Positions 1 through 5,015 of a stretch of 6,184 bases of DNA are shown here, one piece after another (the first letter of the stretch is position 1; every line of letters starts with the position of its first letter). The DNA is taken from the NCBI GenBank assembly GCA_016234345.1, contig JACRFG010000062.1, forward strand, positions 1 to 6,184. The letters are read 5' to 3'. This DNA is from Candidatus Jorgensenbacteria bacterium. GTDB lineage: Bacteria; Patescibacteriota; Minisyncoccia; UBA6257; GWB1-50-10. The notes under the pieces are model-generated. The model worked only from the letters and a program-made list of their open reading frames with translations, searched no databases and was not told the DNA's origin. A program made the translations under genes and the position numbers.

Positions 1-165
1 TTCCATTCGCTCGAAGATAGAATCGTTAAACAGCACTTTCGTAAAGCGCATAAAGAAGGATGGGGTGAGTTGATTGTTAAAAAACCGATTACTCCAACCA
101 GATCAGAAATTATGGCAAATCCGCGGAGCCGTTCAGCTAAACTTAGAGCTTTGAAGATTGTTTAA
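1..165 (+). CDS. rsmH: RsmH (MraW), C-terminal 54 residues; gene truncated by window start
   Basis: This is the 3' end of the 16S rRNA (cytosine-1402-N4)-methyltransferase gene. The enzyme uses S-adenosylmethionine to methylate the ribosomal P-site region. Frame 1 is open from the first base to a TAA at 163-165. The visible tail starts with FHSLEDRIVK, the family's signature C-terminal block. It ends with ITPTRSEIMANPRSRSAKLR, which matches the usual P-[ST]-x-x-E-[IM]-x-x-NPR-[AS]-RSAKLR ending. The SAM-binding motifs lie upstream of the window. rsmH normally heads the dcw cluster directly before ftsL, and the next gene here fits that order, starting 16 nt after the stop. The identification is firm even though only about one sixth of the protein is visible. 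Confidence 0.95.
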   Translation, partial: FHSLEDRIVKQHFRKAHKEGWGELIVKKPITPTRSEIMANPRSRSAKLRALKIV

Positions 166-181
166 ATATTTTTTATAATTC

Positions 182-493
182 ATGACTATTATTAAACCAA
201 ACATACATTTAGGCCTTAGAAAATTTATATATATCTTATTTTTCGTACTTATTGTAGGTGGTGTTGTATATGTTTTTACCAATAATGCCCTCGTTGATAC
301 CCGCCACCGGCTACAAACTCTTAAAGATGAATTTGCTCGGCTTAGAGTGGAGAATGCCGATTTAAAAAACACCTTTTATTCTTTGACTGATCCTTCAAGA
401 CTTGAAGGGCTCGCGGCAAATTACGGCTTGGTTCTCGATCGTGAACCTCTATATCTTCGAAGCAATCAATGGCTTTCCGATTCATCGCGCTGA
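182..493 (+). CDS. ftsL: FtsL-like septum protein: single-pass membrane, coiled coil
   Basis: This 103-aa protein has the FtsL/DivIC build. A short basic cytoplasmic N-terminus is followed by one hydrophobic helix at about residues 14-34 (FIYILFFVLIVGGVVYVF). A heptad-like, charged stretch runs from about 40 to 70 (RLQTLKDEFARLRVENADLK). The ending SLTDPSRLEGLAANYGLVL resembles the 'DPxRIExxAxxxGL' tail common in this family. Known FtsL proteins work with FtsB and FtsQ outside the membrane to activate FtsW-FtsI. Sequence conservation in FtsL is low, so the call rests on position (between rsmH and ftsI), length and topology; a DivIC/FtsB relative is the main alternative. The in-frame TAA at 176-178 leaves ATG 182 as the only ATG start. 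No SD sequence precedes it. Its last 25 nt overlap ftsI. Confidence 0.8.
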   Translation: MTIIKPNIHLGLRKFIYILFFVLIVGGVVYVFTNNALVDTRHRLQTLKDEFARLRVENADLKNTFYSLTDPSRLEGLAANYGLVLDREPLYLRSNQWLSDSSR

Positions 494-2091
494 CACTATT
501 ATTTTCCGCACTCTTCGGAGTTTTGGGATTTAATCTTTACCAATTACAGGTTGAGAAGGGAGCGTATTACTTTGAGCGTGCTAAGGCGCGAAGTATAGCG
601 TTGAATGAGCTTGAGCTGCGGCGAGGCGAGATTTCTTTCACTGATCGGCACGATAATAACATTCCGGTAGCGCAGAATCGCGATTACCCGATTATTTATG
701 CCGCGCCTAAAGAATTAAAGGAACCGCGGGTTACTGCTCGGATGCTCGCTCCAGAAATTGGCAAAGGCGAGGCGGAGCTTATAGAAATATTCGAAAAAAA
801 TCCCGCGAGTCTTTATAAGCTTCTTGTCGATAAAGCTCCGCCGGAGGCGCTAGCCGCAGTGAGGCGTCTTAAGTTGTCGGGAATCTATACCGATGAGAGA
901 CAGGATCGTTTTTACCCCAACGAATCCATGGCCGCCCAAGTCATAGGTTTTGTGGGAGTTAACCAAGAACACGATAAGCCTACCGGTCTTGCTGGAGTTG
1001 AGAAATTTTACGAGGATGCATTATCTTCCGGTGAAGACACTAATTTAACCATTGATCGGAATATTCAGGGGCGTGCCGAACAGATATTGAGTGAACTCAT
1101 CGCCGAGTTCGATGGGACTGGTGGCACGGTTATTGTACAAGAACCTAAAACAGGAAAAATAATGGCTTTAGCCAATAGCCCGTCTTTTAATCCTAACGAA
1201 TATGGGAAATCCTCGGTTAAGTTTTTTGACAATCCGGCAGTGCAATATGTATATGAACCAGGATCGGTTTTTAAACCTCTTACTATGGCGTCGGGTATTG
1301 ATAGCGGAGCTATCACCCCCGAAACCACCTTTTTTGATAACGGCTCGGTTACATTGAATGGCAAGACAATAAGAAACTGGGATAATAAAGCCCACGGCAA
1401 AGTTACGATGACGAATGTTATCGAGCAATCTATAAACACCGGGGCAGTATTTGCCGAACAAAAAATAGGACACGGTATTTTTCTGGATTACCTTAAGCAT
1501 TTTGGTTTTGGAGAGAAAACTTCGGTGGATTTGCCTGATGAGGTTCGGGGGAGTTTAAAAAATTTAGAGAATAAAAACGCGCGAGCTATTGATTTTGCCA
1601 CTGCTTCTTACGGTCAGGGTACCTCTGTTACGCCGATACAACTTATTACTGCCTTTTCGAGCATAGGAAACGGCGGCGTGCTTATGCGTCCGTATATTAA
1701 CGCCGATCTTAAGCCTCACGTGGTTCGACGGGTTGTTCAAGAAGAAACAGCCAGTAAGGTTACCGAAATGATGGAATCGGCTGTACGCAAAGCTCGCATA
1801 GCGTCTATTTCGGGTTATAGGATTGCTGGAAAGACTGGAACCGCATTTATCCCTGATTTTGAAAAGGGGGGATATACCGACCAACTAATACACACATATG
1901 TTGGTTTTGCTCCGGCGAGCGACCCTGTTTTTACTATTTTGATAAAACTTGAACGACCGGCTCACGCGGAGTTAGCCGGAATGACGGTTGTCCCGGCTTT
2001 CAGAGGACTCGCGCAGTTTGTTTTAAGCCATTACAATATTGCTCCGGACATGTTACAGTCGCCCGAGACCGTTCTTAAGCCAAAACCATGA
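469..2091 (+). CDS. ftsI: FtsI / class B penicillin-binding protein (D,D-transpeptidase)
   Basis: This 540-aa class B PBP cross-links peptidoglycan strands and, in this cluster, probably acts at the septum. An N-terminal membrane anchor (about residues 4-24) is followed by the dimerisation or 'pedestal' region opening with RRGEISFTDR, a variant of the usual RGxIxDRxG. The transpeptidase domain carries all three catalytic motifs: SVFK with nucleophile S266 and K269, SIN at 321-323, and KTGTA at 455-459. The GFAP stretch and the VVPAFRGLA tail are also typical of the family. There are no PASTA repeats. The length suits FtsI/SpoVD-type enzymes without extra domains. The start lies inside ftsL with no SD, suggesting translational coupling, and the next Met is far too late to keep the anchor. 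The TGA stop shares bases with the murF ATG. An elongation PBP2 role cannot be excluded by sequence, but the context favours division. Confidence 0.93.
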   Translation: MAFRFIALTLLFSALFGVLGFNLYQLQVEKGAYYFERAKARSIALNELELRRGEISFTDRHDNNIPVAQNRDYPIIYAAPKELKEPRVTARMLAPEIGKGEAELIEIFEKNPASLYKLLVDKAPPEALAAVRRLKLSGIYTDERQDRFYPNESMAAQVIGFVGVNQEHDKPTGLAGVEKFYEDALSSGEDTNLTIDRNIQGRAEQILSELIAEFDGTGGTVIVQEPKTGKIMALANSPSFNPNEYGKSSVKFFDNPAVQYVYEPGSVFKPLTMASGIDSGAITPETTFFDNGSVTLNGKTIRNWDNKAHGKVTMTNVIEQSINTGAVFAEQKIGHGIFLDYLKHFGFGEKTSVDLPDEVRGSLKNLENKNARAIDFATASYGQGTSVTPIQLITAFSSIGNGGVLMRPYINADLKPHVVRRVVQEETASKVTEMMESAVRKARIASISGYRIAGKTGTAFIPDFEKGGYTDQLIHTYVGFAPASDPVFTILIKLERPAHAELAGMTVVPAFRGLAQFVLSHYNIAPDMLQSPETVLKPKP

Positions 2092-3386
2092 AAAACGCAC
2101 TTCCAGCGCTTAAATTTATACTCCGTTTTATTGCACGATCAACTGTTCGTCGATATCGGCCGCGTATTGTAGGCGTTACCGGGAGCGTAGGTAAAAGCTC
2201 GACCAAAGAAGCGCTTGGCGTTGTTTTGGGACATGAACGCCGCGTCCGAGCTCCGTCCAAAAGTTTTAATAACGAAATCGGATTGCCGCTTACTCTTATA
2301 GGTTCTTGGATCAAAACCGGGGGAGTTTATTTTTGGCTTAAAGTTATCGGCACAGGCTTATCAGGCCTCATTCTAAAAAAACCGGAATATCCGGAGGTGA
2401 TTGTTCTTGAATACGGTGTTGATCGGCCCGGAGATATGAAATATCTTCTTGATATCGCGAGGCCCGAGATCGGTATTTTTACGGCTATGGGTGATGTGCC
2501 GGTTCATGTAGAATTCTTTAATGGCCCGGAAGGTATCTTACGGGAGAAGTCCAAACTTATAAGCCAGTTGCCTTCAACTGGTTTTGCTGTCTTAAATATT
2601 GATGACCCGATGGTTTGGGGTTTGCGCGATCAGACGCGAGCTCAGGTGATGAGTTTTGGATTTTCAAAAGATGCCGACGTGCGTATCAACAATTTCGTTC
2701 ATCATTACGAAGGTGATTCGGTGATCACTTCTTTTAAATTGGAATACGGCGGTAGCGTGGTGCCGGTACGACTCGAAAACGTTCTTGGTAAAGGCCAGGC
2801 TTATGCTGCGGCTGGAGCTGCGGCTATAGGATTAATCTTTGGCATGAATTTGGTTGCTATTGCCGAAAGCTTGCGTAATTATCGGCCGCCCCAAGGACGC
2901 TTAACCGTGATTCGTGGTATTAAGGAAAGCATAATCATTGATGACAGTTACAATGCGTCACCCTTGGCTATGCGCGAGGCTCTTACCATGCTTAAGGAAC
3001 TCAAGGCTAAAAGAAAAATTGCGGTTTTAGGCGATATGCTTGAACTCGGTAAATACACTCTTGGAGCGCACACCGAGGTAGGGGAGCTTACAGCCAAAAC
3101 CGCCGATTTATTGATTACGGTTGGATTGCGCGGTAAGTTGATAGCCGAAGCGGCTGCGCGGTCCGGATTTCCTAAAAAATCCATTTCTGTTTTTATGAGT
3201 GTTAGCGAGGCCGGATTGTTTTTGCAAAATAAACTTCAACCGAACGATCTAGTGCTTATTAAGGGCTCGCAGGGTGTGAGAATGGAACGTATTGTCCAGG
3301 AAGTCATGGCAGAGCCCATGAGAGCACCCGAACTTTTGGTGCGTCAGGATAAAGAGTGGCTTGGCAAACCCGGATTATATGAGTAA
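2088..3386 (+). CDS. murF: MurF, UDP-MurNAc-tripeptide:D-Ala-D-Ala ligase, short N-terminus
   Basis: This cytoplasmic Mur ligase (432 aa) uses ATP to add D-Ala-D-Ala to UDP-MurNAc-tripeptide. The P-loop is GVTGSVGKSST at about residues 29-39, with K36. FNNEIGLPLTL follows, and VLEYGVDRPGDM contains E108, the likely metal-binding acid. The C-terminal part has DDSYNASP at 285-292 and AVLGDMLELG, both MurF hallmarks, and later KGSQGVRMERIV. In E. coli MurF about 100 residues, including the UDP-substrate domain, precede the P-loop. Here only about 28 precede it, forming a basic/hydrophobic helix. The N-terminal domain therefore appears to be missing or replaced, while the overall length is kept by longer central and C-terminal parts. 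ATG overlaps the ftsI stop (ATGA), so the two are probably translated together. The residue chemistry at the amino-acid site is not readable from sequence, so D-Ala-D-Ala specificity is inferred from the family. Confidence 0.92.
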   Translation: MKNALPALKFILRFIARSTVRRYRPRIVGVTGSVGKSSTKEALGVVLGHERRVRAPSKSFNNEIGLPLTLIGSWIKTGGVYFWLKVIGTGLSGLILKKPEYPEVIVLEYGVDRPGDMKYLLDIARPEIGIFTAMGDVPVHVEFFNGPEGILREKSKLISQLPSTGFAVLNIDDPMVWGLRDQTRAQVMSFGFSKDADVRINNFVHHYEGDSVITSFKLEYGGSVVPVRLENVLGKGQAYAAAGAAAIGLIFGMNLVAIAESLRNYRPPQGRLTVIRGIKESIIIDDSYNASPLAMREALTMLKELKAKRKIAVLGDMLELGKYTLGAHTEVGELTAKTADLLITVGLRGKLIAEAAARSGFPKKSISVFMSVSEAGLFLQNKLQPNDLVLIKGSQGVRMERIVQEVMAEPMRAPELLVRQDKEWLGKPGLYE

Positions 3387-3388
3387 AC

Positions 3389-3394
3389 GAGGAG
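3389..3394 (+). promoter_or_regulatory. Orphan Shine-Dalgarno-like GAGGAG after murF
   Basis: A strong SD-like hexamer sits 2 nt after the murF stop and 4 nt before a TTG codon at 3399. That frame stays open for only 20 codons and ends inside the tRNA gene at 3461, so there is no credible gene for it. None of the dcw genes in the window has an SD this good. It may be a leftover of the gene that once followed murF, or chance. Confidence 0.25.
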
Positions 3395-3438
3395 ATAGTT
3401 GCTAGAGTTCATAAAGTTAATTAAGTTAATGAATGTAC

Positions 3439-3511
3439 GGCCCCATCGTCTAGTGGCCTAGGACATAGCGTTCTCAACGCTGGAACAGGGGTTCGATTCC
3501 CCTTGGGGCTA
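3439..3511 (+). tRNA. tRNA-Glu, anticodon CUC
   Basis: A complete cloverleaf of 73 nt can be folded by eye. The acceptor stem GGCCCCA/TGGGGCT has a G1-U72 wobble. The D stem is GTCT/GGAC. The anticodon stem TAGCG/CGCTG carries loop TTCTCAA with anticodon CTC at 3473-3475. The T arm is AGGGG-TTCGATT-CCCCT, and the discriminator is A. The E. coli tRNA-Glu identity features U13-G22, A46 and the missing base 47 are all present. CCA is not encoded (CAG follows), so a CCA-adding enzyme is needed. It lies 52 nt after murF with no clear promoter of its own and is followed at once by an intrinsic terminator, so it may be processed from the dcw transcript. The tandem AAGTTAAT(T) repeat just upstream (3414-3430) has no evident role. 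Confidence 0.96.
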
Positions 3512-3518
3512 CAGAAAT

Positions 3519-3547
3519 AAAAAGAACCGTTAGATGCGGTTCTTTTT
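3519..3547 (+). terminator. Intrinsic terminator after tRNA-Glu
   Basis: AAAGAACCG (3521-3529) pairs perfectly with CGGTTCTTT (3537-3545) around a 7-nt loop, and flanking A/T pairs extend the stem to 11 bp. The 3' arm ends in a run of five T. It would end the tRNA (and possibly dcw) transcript and insulate the promoter that starts 4 nt later. The A-rich left side could also serve the reverse direction, but no minus-strand gene is seen. Confidence 0.88.
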
Positions 3548-3550
3548 ATA

Positions 3551-3579
3551 TTGACATAATATTTGATATATGTTATCAT
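3551..3579 (+). promoter_or_regulatory. Sigma70-type promoter of the small membrane-protein unit
   Basis: A perfect TTGACA (3551-3556) is separated by 17 nt from TATCAT (3574-3579, 5 of 6 to TATAAT). The -10 is preceded by TGT, which makes an extended -10. Expected transcription start is near 3586, leaving a leader of about 29 nt before ATG 3615. The -10 hexamer TATCAT recurs at 3588-3593 and 3594-3599, around and just after the predicted start. This is the best promoter match I see in the window. Confidence 0.75.
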
Positions 3580-3614
3580 CTTATTAGTATCATTATCATT
3601 AGAAAGGAATAATC

Positions 3615-3785
3615 ATGTTTGGTGACTTCTTGAAGCCGAGGAATCCTAAGGAATGGATTGATATGTTTCTTGCTACTTCCTTGTATTTTGTCCGCAAGGA
3701 GCCGATTGCTTTTCTTGTAATCGCTGCAATAGGAGCACTTATAGTTTGCGGCTGTTTGTATATTGCCGGATGCGTTTTGGGGTAG
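3615..3785 (+). CDS. Small single-pass membrane protein, 56 aa, unknown function
   Basis: I do not recognise this protein. Start support is good: AAGGA at 3604-3608 lies 6 nt before ATG 3615, downstream of a strong promoter, and the frame ends at TAG 3783-3785. An amphipathic/charged N-terminal half (MFGDFLKPRNPKEWIDMFLA, then VRKEP) leads into one hydrophobic helix at about residues 31-53. That helix holds three cysteines (C45, C47, C53) in CGCLYIAGC. IAGC matches a lipobox, but only three residues follow C53, so a conventional lipoprotein is unlikely. A plain membrane micro-protein, perhaps part of a complex with the next two gene products, is the simplest reading. The next gene starts 4 nt after the stop. 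It could still be a non-functional ORF, but promoter, SD and tight spacing argue that it is translated. Confidence 0.7.
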   Translation: MFGDFLKPRNPKEWIDMFLATSLYFVRKEPIAFLVIAAIGALIVCGCLYIAGCVLG

Positions 3786-3789
3786 GGCG

Positions 3790-4167
3790 ATGTTTAGGGA
3801 ATTTTTGCAAACACCCGAACTCATTGATGTTTTGGGATCTTTACGAAAGTATTTTGCGCCGCTTGTTTTTACGATTGGCGCATTATTCTTGGCAGGTTCT
3901 ATGTTTGTGCTGTTTCTGCCCAATGTAATTTCGTTTAGATTCATCGCATACGTATTTTTTGTATTGGTTTTTATGGGTCTTATCGGAGCATTCAAGAGCC
4001 GCCATGCTATGAACTCATTGATTGCTGAAATGAAAGTTGGCATAGAACCGAAGCATGCGTTCTATTTCCATTTCTTCATCGCGCCTCTGAATTTCGCCGT
4101 GATCAGTTTCCATATATTTCTCGTAGGGCTTTTGGCTGGCTGGTATGTACCGCATCTATTGTTTTGA
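3790..4167 (+). CDS. Small polytopic membrane protein, 125 aa, unknown function
   Basis: I do not recognise this protein. It opens MFREFLQTPELIDVLG and then has hydrophobic segments at about residues 22-43, 47-68 and 91-120; the last is long enough for one long or two short helices. A charged loop between the second and third (KSRHAMNSLIAEMKVGIEPK) could be amphipathic. Histidines H94 and H108 lie in the third segment, 14 residues apart. The ATG at 3763 would add nine residues and overlap the previous gene by 23 nt, with no SD. I prefer ATG 3790, which follows the previous stop by 4 nt and has G-rich sequence (GGGG at 3779-3782) just upstream. The stop TGA overlaps the SD of the next gene, indicating an operon. 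No enzyme motif, transport signature or conserved domain is visible to me. Confidence 0.75.
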   Translation: MFREFLQTPELIDVLGSLRKYFAPLVFTIGALFLAGSMFVLFLPNVISFRFIAYVFFVLVFMGLIGAFKSRHAMNSLIAEMKVGIEPKHAFYFHFFIAPLNFAVISFHIFLVGLLAGWYVPHLLF

Positions 4168-4179
4168 AGGAGCAGAGGT

Positions 4180-4497
4180 ATGAGCGAACTATCTCTTCTT
4201 TGGCGCAAACTGCGTTACATCGTGATATACCTTCTTTTGGTATTTATCGCTGCATCGTTTGTCGGGTGTCTATATGGATTTATTACGGATGGAGAGGTGG
4301 AACAATCATTAGTGATTACCGCTGGGTTTGTTGTGGCCGGTTTCATGATGATATTGGGTAGCATCGTTTCGTGGCAAAAGAATCAAGATGGGCCCGGTTT
4401 ATTAATTGTTGCGGCTTTGTTGCTCATGATATTGTTTGCAGCAGTTATTATATGCGGTTTTTATAGCGGTTTATGGGTAGTCGGATTATTCCGCTAG
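4180..4497 (+). CDS. Small three-helix membrane protein, 105 aa, unknown function
   Basis: I do not recognise this protein. AAGGAG at 4167-4172, 7 nt before ATG 4180, is the best SD in the window and fixes the start. A short basic N-terminus (LLWRKLR) precedes hydrophobic segments at about residues 12-35, 43-64 and 73-96. A polar SWQKNQDGPG loop lies between the last two, and the tail is short. The first helix ends ASFVGCLYGF, sharing GCLY with the 56-aa protein of the same unit. FVGC looks somewhat like a lipobox, but the two further helices make a lipoprotein unlikely. It ends at TAG and is followed by an intrinsic terminator, so it is the last gene of the unit. Confidence 0.8.
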   Translation: MSELSLLWRKLRYIVIYLLLVFIAASFVGCLYGFITDGEVEQSLVITAGFVVAGFMMILGSIVSWQKNQDGPGLLIVAALLLMILFAAVIICGFYSGLWVVGLFR

Positions 4498-4515
4498 TAT
4501 CATTCGGTTTTAGAT

Positions 4516-4548
4516 AAAACCTCGGCAATCGCTGGGGTTTTTCGTTTT
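4516..4548 (+). terminator. Intrinsic terminator of the membrane-protein unit
   Basis: AAAACCTCGGC (4516-4526) pairs with GCTGGGGTTTT (4531-4541) around the tetraloop AATC; two of the 11 pairs are G-U. The stem runs into five T, then CG and four more T. It lies 19 nt after the last stop of the unit and 10 nt before the gro promoter, so it separates the two transcripts. Confidence 0.87.
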
Positions 4549-4557
4549 CCCGGGGTA

Positions 4558-4585
4558 TTGACAATATTCCTATCATCACTAAAAT
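4558..4585 (+). promoter_or_regulatory. groESL promoter
   Basis: A perfect TTGACA (4558-4563), a 16-nt spacer and TAAAAT (4580-4585, 5 of 6 to consensus) predict a start near 4592. That is just upstream of the CIRCE-like operator at 4596-4622, the arrangement expected of HrcA-repressed vegetative promoters. The leader would be about 47 nt. Confidence 0.72.
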
Positions 4586-4595
4586 TTCTATGCGA

Positions 4596-4622
4596 TTGGC
4601 AATAAAAGGTCGAGAGTGCTAA
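4596..4622 (+). promoter_or_regulatory. CIRCE-like HrcA operator with one degenerate arm
   Basis: The right arm GAGTGCTAA (4614-4622) is a perfect CIRCE half-site. Exactly 9 nt upstream, TTGGCAATA (4596-4604) matches 6 of 9 positions of the other consensus arm TTAGCACTC. The spacing, the position in the groES leader and the downstream gene all agree with heat-shock control by HrcA. The hrcA gene is not in the window. Repression strength with such an asymmetric site cannot be judged from sequence. Confidence 0.78.
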
Positions 4623-4638
4623 TACACCACAAAAATTT

Positions 4639-4929
4639 ATGAAATTCAAACCACTCTCAAATCATGTTTTTATCGAACCGCAGGAGGAGGAACAGACGAC
4701 CAAGTCTGGCATCGTGCTTCCTGATACGGCCGATAAAGAAAAGCCCGTTAAGGGCAAGATTCTTGCTACGGGACCGGGCAAGTTGAACGATAAAGGCGAA
4801 CGGGTCTCGATGTCGGTAAAGGTCGGTGACGTCGTCCTATTTAAAAAGTATGGGCCGGACGAGATTGAACTCGACGGTAAAAAATACTTGGTAGGGGACG
4901 AAGATGATATTTTAGCAATTATTGAATAA
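4639..4929 (+). CDS. groES: GroES (Cpn10) co-chaperonin
   Basis: This 96-aa co-chaperonin forms the seven-membered lid that caps GroEL and traps unfolded substrate in the cytoplasm. The full Cpn10 length is present. It opens FKPLSNHVFIEP. A mobile loop at about 16-36 contains the GroEL-binding tripeptide I25-V26-L27 (SGIVLPDTA). GKILATGPGK, VGDVVLFKKYGPDEIELDGK and a DILAIIE end complete the typical fold. The mobile-loop sequence differs from E. coli around the tripeptide, but the hydrophobic contact is kept. No SD precedes the ATG (CACAAAAATTT), so initiation probably relies on an A/T-rich unstructured leader. It is the first gene of the groESL operon, under the promoter and CIRCE element just upstream. 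Confidence 0.97.
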   Translation: MKFKPLSNHVFIEPQEEEQTTKSGIVLPDTADKEKPVKGKILATGPGKLNDKGERVSMSVKVGDVVLFKKYGPDEIELDGKKYLVGDEDDILAIIE

Positions 4930-4937
4930 CGAATCAG

Positions 4938-4989
4938 GAATTATGAATAAATGGCGGTTGAGATTAATCGCCCCCATAATTCGTAATTC
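4938..4989 (+). repeat. Imperfect palindrome in the groES-groEL spacer
   Basis: GAATTATGAA (4938-4947) can pair with TTCGTAATTC (4980-4989), with one G-U pair. Inside, GGCGGTT (4953-4959) pairs with AATCGCC (4966-4972) around a 6-nt loop, again with one G-U. The two stems are separated by an internal loop of 5 and 7 nt. CATAATTC (4975-4982) can pair with the left arm instead. No T-run follows the structure directly, so it is not a normal terminator. It may shape the groESL mRNA, or be a copy of a dispersed A/T-rich intergenic repeat; the window holds only this one. Confidence 0.6.
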
Positions 4990-5015
4990 TTTATTCTTAA
5001 TTCTCTGACAAACAT

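Noticed and set aside
151..179. Promoter-like TTGAAG, 17 nt, TATAAT at the end of rsmH
   Set aside because: The -10 is perfect, but the expected start (about 186) would fall after the ftsL ATG at 182. The region is simply A/T rich. It could only serve ftsI and murF, so I do not call it.
1065..1500. Minus-strand frames of 124 and 110 aa inside ftsI
   Set aside because: They are antisense to the catalytic core of a clear penicillin-binding protein, and no family features are seen in either translation.
3439..3550. tRNA-Glu as an attachment site for an integrated element
   Set aside because: No repeat of the tRNA 3' end occurs downstream in the window and no integrase is seen.
3746..3928. 60-aa + strand frame across the junction of the first two membrane-protein genes
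   Set aside because: It overlaps both better supported genes in another frame and has no ribosome site.
3576..4043. 155-aa open frame on the minus strand
   Set aside because: It lies antisense to the first two membrane-protein genes and the promoter. Its composition is low in recognisable motifs, and it has no promoter or operon partner. It looks like a shadow of the + strand genes.
4164..4361. 65-aa + strand frame overlapping the start of the 105-aa gene
   Set aside because: It lacks its own SD, overlaps most of the first half of the SD-led gene at 4180, and its translation shows no membrane or domain pattern.
3585..4504. 10-bp direct repeat TAGTATCATT at 3585-3594 and 4495-4504 flanking the membrane-protein genes
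   Set aside because: It might suggest a target-site duplication, but one 10-mer match is not surprising over about 900 A/T-rich bases. No transposase, inverted terminal repeats or integrase accompany it.
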